DNA of 11,812 nt from an uncultured bacterium (GTDB lineage: Bacteria; Bdellovibrionota_C; UBA2361; CAKMMH01), in contig CAKMMH010000038.1 in the NCBI GenBank assembly GCA_927798255.1, forward strand, positions 1 through 11,812, read 5' to 3'. The position numbers were made by a program, and so were the translations under genes. Position 1 is the first letter of the stretch, and each line of letters begins with the position of its first letter. Shown here piece by piece: positions 7,467-11,812 of this stretch. The notes under the pieces were generated by a model. The model was not told where the DNA came from. It saw nothing but the letters and a program-made list of their open reading frames with translations, and did no database searches.

Positions 7467-8126
7467 TTAATTTTCTATAATCTGTAAGTTACTATCATAT
7501 ACGACAATCCCCAATGGGTTTAACTCATTTCTTGGAAGAGTCGTTAGGAAAACTTCATACATAGATTTAACTGGTTCTCTTTCTTCACCACTAATATATT
7601 TATGCCTAACACCGTATAGATGAACTATTACAGTGTTGTTTTTATTCCTCTCAACTGTTGTTTTTGATGGATCTATATAAAACACTTGAGAAAGAGAAGT
7701 CTGTATAATAGCTTTAAGTTCACTTCCTAAAGTCTCATCAGTAAATTTTTGGTAATATTCATCATGTACATATGCGCCAGCACGTTCAAATTGTGCTTTA
7801 GCTGTATAAGGTTGAAATGTAGCAATTAAATTTACAAATGTAGTTGCTGCTTCTATTAAATCGGCATCTGGTATTTCTTGAGTGTTATATTGTCCAGGAA
7901 CTGGGCGTTGAGGAACATTTAAAACGACTTGTCTTGTCTGCCATAAAATAATACACAGAATTGAAACAGCAGTAGTAGCTAGTAATTGCATAATTGACAG
8001 CGCACGCCACATGACGGCCTGTTGTCTGTAGCCTTCCCATATTCTTATGGTATCATCACCACGTTTATGTTCATTAATATTTGTGTTATTTAAAACGTTT
8101 TTTCCAGTTTCTCTTAAGTTAACCAT
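7467..8126 (-). CDS. traE: TraE-like (VirB8-type) inner-membrane platform protein
   Basis: A 219-residue bitopic protein: a 40-residue hydrophilic cytoplasmic N-terminus, one membrane span (about 43-62) and a periplasmic domain (about 85-219). This domain has the helix-then-sheet layout of VirB8/TraE: helical A-D-L-I-E-A-A-T-T-F-V-N-L-I-A (88-102), Y-Y-Q-K-F-T (124-129), a later strand set (V-I-V-H-L-Y-G-V, 166-173) and Y-E-V-F-L-T-T-L (190-197). F TraE is about 188 residues; the extra length is mostly at the N-terminus. TraE bridges the inner-membrane complex and the TraB core. Its ATG follows the traL stop with no gap (TAAATG), and the strong AAGGAAGG ribosome site lies inside the end of traL, so the two are translationally coupled. 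The DotI/IcmL family has a similar fold, but gene order favours TraE. Confidence 0.78.
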   Translation of the reverse strand: MVNLRETGKNVLNNTNINEHKRGDDTIRIWEGYRQQAVMWRALSIMQLLATTAVSILCIILWQTRQVVLNVPQRPVPGQYNTQEIPDADLIEAATTFVNLIATFQPYTAKAQFERAGAYVHDEYYQKFTDETLGSELKAIIQTSLSQVFYIDPSKTTVERNKNNTVIVHLYGVRHKYISGEEREPVKSMYEVFLTTLPRNELNPLGIVVYDSNLQIIEN

Positions 8127-8540
8127 TTATAACCTTCCTTCTTGTTGTTTTAATTTTTCCTCTTTTCTTTCCAAAAAGAATTCATCAAAACCAAGTTGCA
8201 TGTATAATGTATCACTTTTTATTCTTCTCATAGGTGCACCGCTCCAAACAGGTTGTAGCTCACTAGGAGCTGGAATTCCTGGAGGTATGATTCCCATTTT
8301 CACGCAGCAGTAATTTACAAAACCACGTGAACCATCAGCAAACTTTCTTCTTGCACAACTTAATCCATATGCTGTTAGCACAATCGTAATAAAGATAAAT
8401 GGCATAGAACTAGCGGCACTTGTAAAAAATAATTCATTTACAATTAAACCGACTATCGCTCCAATGATCCACTCTTGTATTCTTGTTGATAAGAAATCCC
8501 AAGGGGCATCTAAATTAGGAATAACGTCACCATTATCCAT
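8127..8540 (-). CDS. traL: TraL-like (VirB3-type) inner-membrane protein with long C-terminal tail
   Basis: A 137-residue protein with a short N-terminal motif I-P-x-L-D-x-P, two closely spaced membrane spans (about 23-42 and 44-62) and the TraL-style segment A-R-R-K-F-A-D-G-S-R-G-F (63-74) after the second span. This order matches F TraL, which at about 91 residues is much shorter. The extra part here (about 84-137) has a Pro-rich stretch (I-I-P-P-G-I-P-A-P) and a charged helix ending K-E-E-K-L-K-Q-Q-E-G-R-L. TraL/VirB3 proteins work with the TraC/VirB4 ATPase at the inner membrane. The start has AGGAG (8546-8550) 5 bases upstream. It is followed directly by traE. The family call rests on topology, the F-D-G-S-R-G motif and position. 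Confidence 0.73.
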   Translation of the reverse strand: MDNGDVIPNLDAPWDFLSTRIQEWIIGAIVGLIVNELFFTSAASSMPFIFITIVLTAYGLSCARRKFADGSRGFVNYCCVKMGIIPPGIPAPSELQPVWSGAPMRRIKSDTLYMQLGFDEFFLERKEEKLKQQEGRL

Positions 8541-8566
8541 TAAAACTCCTAAAAAATAAAATACAA

Positions 8567-8917
8567 TTAATTAACTGCCTCACCTAATAATCTAGTATCA
8601 GGGGAAAAACGTACTCCTTCTTTTGATGTTCTAGGCTGAGGGTCTAAAATTCTTTCTAGCTCTTCAGCCCTATCAATTAAAGTAGTTCTAAATCTGCTAA
8701 CATCTAACAAAGACTCAGGGTTAGCAACACTAGTTGCTCTGTCAAATTCATTTATTGCTGCTATTAGTAGGGAACGTGCTCTCGCGTAATGTCCTTGAGC
8801 TTTTTTAACTTGTGCATCAGTTGCTTGCTCGATAAATGGCGTGTCTTGTGCTGATGCGGTTATTGAAAATAAAAGAATACAAATAACTAGTAAGTAAAAT
8901 ACCTTAGTTAGTTTCAT
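8567..8917 (-). CDS. Small secreted helical protein, first gene of the transfer operon
   Basis: A 116-residue precursor with a classical signal peptide (basic K-L-T-K, hydrophobic core 7-19, cleavage after A-S-A at residue 23). The mature part of about 93 residues looks mostly helical (A-Q-V-K-K-A-Q-G-H-Y-A-R-A-R-S-L-L near 35-51; R-F-R-T-T-L-I-D-R-A-E-E-L-E-R-I-L near 75-91) with a Pro-containing tail. It stands where F-type operons carry traA (pilin), directly before traL. A pilin would need two hydrophobic segments in the mature protein and none is present, so I do not call it a pilin. No family is recognised; a periplasmic accessory or chaperone-like role is possible. The start is firm: AAGGAG at 8928-8933, separated from the ATG by an AT-repeat. 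It is the first gene after the divergent intergenic region. Confidence 0.8.
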   Translation of the reverse strand: MKLTKVFYLLVICILLFSITASAQDTPFIEQATDAQVKKAQGHYARARSLLIAAINEFDRATSVANPESLLDVSRFRTTLIDRAEELERILDPQPRTSKEGVRFSPDTRLLGEAVN

Positions 8918-8933
8918 ATATATATATCTCCTT
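8916..8933 (-). promoter_or_regulatory. Ribosome-binding site with (AT)6 spacer before the first operon gene
   Basis: On the minus strand AAGGAG (8928-8933) is followed by ten bases of alternating TA and then ATG (8917-8915). The alternating tract, 8916-8927, is six AT units long and includes the first bases of the start codon. A two-base change in the tract would alter the distance from ribosome site to start without touching the reading frame. That distance is 10 bases, slightly long. Confidence 0.7.
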
Positions 8934-8956
8934 CTTGCATTTTAAGTTGGCTATGT

Positions 8957-8986
8957 ATCATATCATAAATCAACTCATAGTGTAAC
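8957..8986 (-). promoter_or_regulatory. Candidate promoter of the minus-strand transfer operon
   Basis: Read on the minus strand: GTTACA (8981-8986, four of six matches to TTGACA), an 18-base spacer, then TATGAT (8957-8962, five of six matches to TATAAT). A second overlapping TATGAT lies at 8962-8967. Transcription would start about 8950, giving a leader of roughly 30 bases before the first gene. In DNA this AT-rich such matches arise by chance, so this is tentative. Confidence 0.35.
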
Positions 8987-9340
8987 TTCGGTCCTTTAAT
9001 AAAAAACCTTGATAAAATTTAGTTAAAATTCTACCGATTGCATATCATGATAACGTACATTTTTGCTTCAATTTTTTTACAAATTTATTCTAATATATTA
9101 AATTAAATAGTAATTATATTTATACGAATTAGCAGTCTTGGTAACCTGTTGAAATTATTAAGTAAATTTTTAGCTTCAAAACATTAAAAAAATAAACTTT
9201 AGGACATGCTTTACTATTTATTTTATTTTATAAAAATCCGATACAGTATACAAGATTTTGAAATTATTTTTGATAAAAGATAGTAATTTGTGATAAATTT
9301 ATGTGATATATACGTAGGTATTGGTCATAACTATAAGGAG

Positions 9341-9365
9341 AATTGCTTGAAAATTCTAAGCAATT
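9341..9365. promoter_or_regulatory. Perfect 8-bp dyad, possible operator
   Basis: AATTGCTT (9341-9348) and AAGCAATT (9358-9365) are exact inverted repeats separated by 9 bases. The centre is about 33 bases upstream of the start point expected from the TATAAT at 9374-9379, so it covers the -35 region, a usual place for a repressor or an activator dimer. In RNA it could instead form a hairpin beside the AAGGAG at 9335-9340. An overlapping second inverted repeat (AGAATT 9339-9344 / AATTCT 9352-9357) competes with it. Confidence 0.5.
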
Positions 9366-9460
9366 TAATATGTTATAATTTTGATTACCATTTTATACCG
9401 AAGCGCTATATGCTCCACATAAGTAACAATCATATTAATTTAATTTTAAAATTTATTTAG
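9347..9460 (+). CDS. Possible 37-residue leader peptide (TTG start), tentative
   Basis: A TTG codon lies 6 bases after a consensus AAGGAG (9335-9340) and opens a frame of 37 residues rich in Asn, Ile and Leu that stops at TAG 9458-9460. It is in the same frame as the 626-residue gene, 15 bases before its ATG, and that gene lacks its own ribosome site. It could be a leader that couples translation, or chance. The frame contains the candidate -10 at 9374-9379; a transcript started there would not include the AAGGAG, so the two readings exclude each other. Confidence 0.25.
   Translation: MKILSNLICYNFDYHFIPKRYMLHISNNHINLILKFI
9371..9379 (+). promoter_or_regulatory. Candidate extended -10 promoter for the coupling-gene operon
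   Basis: TGTTATAAT: a perfect TATAAT (9374-9379) preceded by TGn (9371-9373), the extended -10 form that can work without a good -35. The nearest TTGAAA (9347-9352) is 21 bases away, too far for a normal -35. Transcription would begin near 9386, about 90 bases before the 626-residue gene. Confidence 0.45.
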
Positions 9461-9475
9461 TTTTTAAGTTTTTTT

Positions 9476-11356
9476 ATGGTTAAGAATATTAAATATGATG
9501 CAGACACAAAAGATTTAGCCTCACTAATGAATGAGGAAAAAGCTAAGAACTACTCACAGATAGCCTGGGGCGTATTTATTATTCTTATTGCTTTAATTCA
9601 ATTATTACCTCTTTTTTCTAATGATGTTTTTGTTAATGAAAAGATTGTAAGTTACACTGAAAAAATTATTAGCATTGATATTAGCATTGATAATAATATT
9701 TCTGTTGTAAATACTTATTATAAATACCACGATTTTCTTTCAGCATTTGGTACAAGTGGGGAGTGTACTTTCTTTTTATTAGTTTCGTTATTTGTTTTTA
9801 AATTGTTTATTTCTGTTTGTGAAGCGTTTCCTTCGTCAAATGTTCTTATATCTTTATTTGTAATATTTTCAAATTCTATTATGCAATTAGTGTTTGTGAT
9901 ACTAGCATCATGGAAAGTTTGGTTAATAGCTGTAATTTATGCTTTTATTAAATCAATTAAGAAAGTAAAACCATATAAAGCAAGAGATATTTTAGGAATT
10001 GCTGGAAACGGTAGAATGTTCTTTTCAGGTGTAAGAGCTGGTATAAAAAAATGCGATAAAAATGGAAATCCTACTCTTCATATAACTGGACTAACATGTT
10101 TATCTCAAGTAAATGAGAAAATTTATAAAAAATCTGCGTTTTGTACTTTATTAGAGAAATATGGTGCTGAAAATGAAACAAATAAGTATTTAGCATCTAT
10201 AATTTTACACTATTACAATTATCCAACATTTATTAACGATGGAATCGGATCGGGAAACTTATTTGGAGATACATACGAGTTTGTTATAAATGCTTTTGAA
10301 ATTCAGCAAGAAATTATTAGTGAAAATGATATCGATACCAAAAATGATAAACGAAAAGAAAATATGGTACTGTGTTTAACTAAAAATATGAAAAAGGAAC
10401 TTAAAAATATAGTACCTAAAAATATTGCTACTGCTATTATGGCTCTAGAAACTGGTAGAATATTAGCTTATGAACATATTTCAAATGATAGATGGACAAT
10501 GCAATCTAATTATCCACATCTTTGCGCTCGTGCAATCTTACATTCATCTCCTTATTATGGAGATGAATATGATTTTGATGAAAGAGAGATGATACGTAAG
10601 GCTTTAGTTTTTGCGGAAAGAAAGAGTGATTTCTTAGAAATTAGAATGCCACTAAAGATGAATACACAGTCTTATACATTAAGGCAATGGCTTGAATTAA
10701 TATTACATTTTAACAATGCAGACTCTATAATTGATGAATTGCAATTTTTTGCAAAATCAACGGAAATTCATAAAGCTTGGACAAGATTATTTGTGCAATA
10801 TATTGAAAATTCTGATGACTTGCAAGGAAACTTTTTTGTCACAGAAGGTGGGCAATTATTTGCAAAATTGGAAGTCATATATTCTCTTTTAAGTGATTCT
10901 ATAAAAAATGATTTGTTTGAACTTTCAGATCTTATTAAGAGAGTTTATAACAAAAGAGAGGCTGATAATTTAGTTTCACAAATAGAGCAGAAAAAGCTAT
11001 CAGATGATAATAATTCATTTTTAAAAGAGTTTTCTCAAAATACAAAAGATGAAATTTCAAAATATTTACCGAAGCTAGATGATGTTATAATTTGGCAAAA
11101 TTTACGTTCATGTTTAAATGCATTTAGTTGGTTAGGTAAAAGAGTATCCGATAGATATGTTCCTTATAGCGCGGTAATCGATTGTAAATTTCTAACTGAA
11201 GAAAATGAAATAAAAGATGTAAGTGGTTTAGTATTATTTAGGACTTCTAAACTTGTTGATTATCTAGGTGAAAGATGGAGCGAATCTATAGAAAAAGTCA
11301 AGAAGGTTAAAATCACAAAGGCTACTGCAATGAAATTAGAAGAAGGAGATAAATAA
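9476..11356 (+). CDS. Polytopic membrane protein with large cytoplasmic domain, coupling-protein neighbour
   Basis: A 626-residue protein of a family I do not recognise. It has a first membrane span at about 28-47, a likely periplasmic loop (48-96), then hydrophobic segments at about 97-117 and 122-158 (one or two more spans), and about 465 mostly helical residues that should be cytoplasmic. A compact, motif-like region is I-A-T-A-I-M-A-L-E-T-G-R-I-L-A-Y-E (317-333), Y-P-H-L-C-A-R-A-I-L-H-S-S-P (346-359), a D/E-rich loop, A-L-V-F-A-E-R-K-S (376-384) and T-L-R-Q-W-L-E-L-I-L (401-410). The His/Asp content recalls helical hydrolase bundles, but I cannot assign one. The ATG follows a T-run and lacks a ribosome site; an in-frame TAG at 9458 rules out an upstream extension to the TTG. 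The next gene encodes the coupling protein, a position like dotM before dotL. A DotM-like partner role is inference from position, not sequence. Confidence 0.85.
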   Translation: MVKNIKYDADTKDLASLMNEEKAKNYSQIAWGVFIILIALIQLLPLFSNDVFVNEKIVSYTEKIISIDISIDNNISVVNTYYKYHDFLSAFGTSGECTFFLLVSLFVFKLFISVCEAFPSSNVLISLFVIFSNSIMQLVFVILASWKVWLIAVIYAFIKSIKKVKPYKARDILGIAGNGRMFFSGVRAGIKKCDKNGNPTLHITGLTCLSQVNEKIYKKSAFCTLLEKYGAENETNKYLASIILHYYNYPTFINDGIGSGNLFGDTYEFVINAFEIQQEIISENDIDTKNDKRKENMVLCLTKNMKKELKNIVPKNIATAIMALETGRILAYEHISNDRWTMQSNYPHLCARAILHSSPYYGDEYDFDEREMIRKALVFAERKSDFLEIRMPLKMNTQSYTLRQWLELILHFNNADSIIDELQFFAKSTEIHKAWTRLFVQYIENSDDLQGNFFVTEGGQLFAKLEVIYSLLSDSIKNDLFELSDLIKRVYNKREADNLVSQIEQKKLSDDNNSFLKEFSQNTKDEISKYLPKLDDVIIWQNLRSCLNAFSWLGKRVSDRYVPYSAVIDCKFLTEENEIKDVSGLVLFRTSKLVDYLGERWSESIEKVKKVKITKATAMKLEEGDK

Positions 11357-11380
11357 AAGTATAGGTTGGAGTTTTAATTA

Positions 11381-11812
11381 ATGGCAAGACAGTATGAAAA
11401 AATAACATATGAAGAACGACGAGAGCAAGAAAGAGAGCTCTTAACAAGAAGAGCTACGATTGCCACTATTGTAATGGTTATTTTTGTCATATTACCTATA
11501 TGGACAGATGCTTCAGCAATTGTATTATTTATTTTCGGCGCTGCGATTCCAACATATTTTTATTGTTTAATAGTTTCATCGCTTGCCAAAGACTACATGA
11601 TTGAACAGGACAGAAGAAATGAAATGGAATTAAGAGGTGGTAGGGCAGTTCTAGGGATGCCGCCACAGAGAGATTGTTTTAAAATTGCACTTAATGATGC
11701 AAGGGCTAAAGGCAAGAAAATTATTGACAAATATTTAGTAGGTTTTAGTTTAGACTCGGGTGAACCTTTGTGGCTTAGTGATAATGATATGTGTGGCAGT
11801 GGAGGTGTGTTT
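11381..11812 (+). CDS. TraD/VirD4-like coupling protein, N-terminal part, cut by window end
   Basis: This open frame begins with ATG at 11381 (TTGGAG about 10 bases upstream) and runs off the right edge after 144 residues. It has a charged cytoplasmic start (E-E-R-R-E-Q-E-R-E), two membrane spans (about 25-41 and 45-64) with a very short loop, and then the start of a soluble domain. The segment G-F-S-L-D-S-G-E-P-L-W-L-S-D-N-D-M (121-137) followed by C-G-S-G-G-V-F is the lead-in strand seen just before the Walker A loop in TraD/TraG/VirD4-type coupling ATPases. The Walker A itself would fall just beyond the edge. These hexameric ATPases deliver DNA or protein substrates to the secretion channel. 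The gene follows the 626-residue membrane protein by 24 bases and is surely in its operon. Whether it is nearer TraD or DotL cannot be told from this part. Confidence 0.72.
   Translation, partial: MARQYEKITYEERREQERELLTRRATIATIVMVIFVILPIWTDASAIVLFIFGAAIPTYFYCLIVSSLAKDYMIEQDRRNEMELRGGRAVLGMPPQRDCFKIALNDARAKGKKIIDKYLVGFSLDSGEPLWLSDNDMCGSGGVF

Larger units (their letters stand above)
8918..9475. other. Divergent intergenic region, strongly AT-rich, regulatory
   Basis: This 558-base gap separates the minus-strand transfer operon from the plus-strand coupling genes. It is clearly more AT-rich than the genes. It contains candidate promoters for both directions, a perfect 8-bp dyad (9341-9365), a TATCATGATA palindrome (9043-9052), a pair of TGTGATA direct repeats (9289-9295, 9302-9308) around a perfect ATAAATTTAT palindrome (9293-9302), and a short open frame from TTG at 9347. 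No long reading frame, tRNA or rRNA is visible. An origin of transfer is possible in such a place, but I see nothing that marks one. Confidence 0.7.

Noticed and set aside
7467..8126. DotI/IcmL instead of TraE
   Set aside because: The fold class is shared, but the order after traL and before traK, and the coupling to traL, fit TraE better.
8047..8313. Plus-strand frame antisense to the traL/traE junction
   Set aside because: The traL and traE frames are well supported and tightly coupled here.
8567..8917. TraA pilin by position
   Set aside because: The mature protein has no hydrophobic segments, whereas TraA pilins have two.
9205..9282. Short plus-strand ATG frame of 25 codons in the intergenic region
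   Set aside because: The only purine-rich stretch (AGGA) is one base from the ATG, too close to act; composition is ordinary AT-rich non-coding sequence.
1..11812. CRISPR array, tRNA, rRNA, insertion sequence, integrase or toxin-antitoxin pair
   Set aside because: No regularly spaced repeats, no recognisable RNA gene, and no transposase, integrase or small toxin/antitoxin reading frames were seen on either strand.

Overview
The window is AT-rich and densely coded. It holds most of the core of a conjugation-type (type IV) secretion system from a diderm, proteobacteria-like organism. The diderm reading rests on several lipoprotein signals of the L-S-G-C kind, TraK/TraV-type outer-membrane-complex proteins and clear Sec signal peptides. 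The sequence alone does not settle the genus. Low-GC lineages such as Silvanigrella/Bdellovibrio relatives or host-associated gamma- or alphaproteobacteria are possible, and whether the carrier is a plasmid, an ICE or the chromosome cannot be seen: no relaxase, oriT, integrase or transposase lies in the window.

Minus strand, read from right to left. From 8917 to 1366 runs a tight gene train in F-plasmid order. A small secreted helical protein sits where F has the pilin gene. It is followed by TraL, TraE (VirB8-like), TraK (VirB9-like), TraB (VirB10-like), TraV (VirB7-like lipoprotein), a lipoprotein with a DotD/secretin-N0-like domain, the TraC (VirB4-like) ATPase and a third small lipoprotein. 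A long AT-rich hairpin at 1308-1355 follows the last of these and looks like a terminator or attenuator. Beyond it lie a single-span basic protein, a two-span protein with a bacterial PH domain (bPH2/DUF304 type) and a secreted Thr/Pro-rich protein. The minus-strand set probably continues past the left edge, because a TAATG stop/start overlap lies at positions 5-9.

Plus strand. Across a 558-base divergent intergenic region (8918-9475) lie a 626-residue polytopic membrane protein of unrecognised family and, 24 bases later, the N-terminal part of a TraD/VirD4-like coupling protein cut by the right edge. The pairing of a membrane protein with a large cytoplasmic domain just ahead of a coupling protein recalls dotM-dotL (icmP-icmO) in position, but I see no sequence match to DotM.

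How the parts fit together: TraL, TraE and TraC would form the inner-membrane assembly and energy complex. TraK, TraB and TraV would form the envelope-spanning core. The coupling protein would bring substrate to it. The most notable point is the hybrid make-up: an F-type scaffold with a DotD-like lipoprotein between traV and traC, a PH-domain membrane protein, and an uncharacterised membrane partner in front of the coupling protein. The intergenic region carries a candidate extended -10 promoter overlapped by a perfect 8-bp dyad (possible operator), a candidate promoter in the other direction, and an (AT)6 tract that sets the ribosome-binding-site spacing of the first gene of the main operon.
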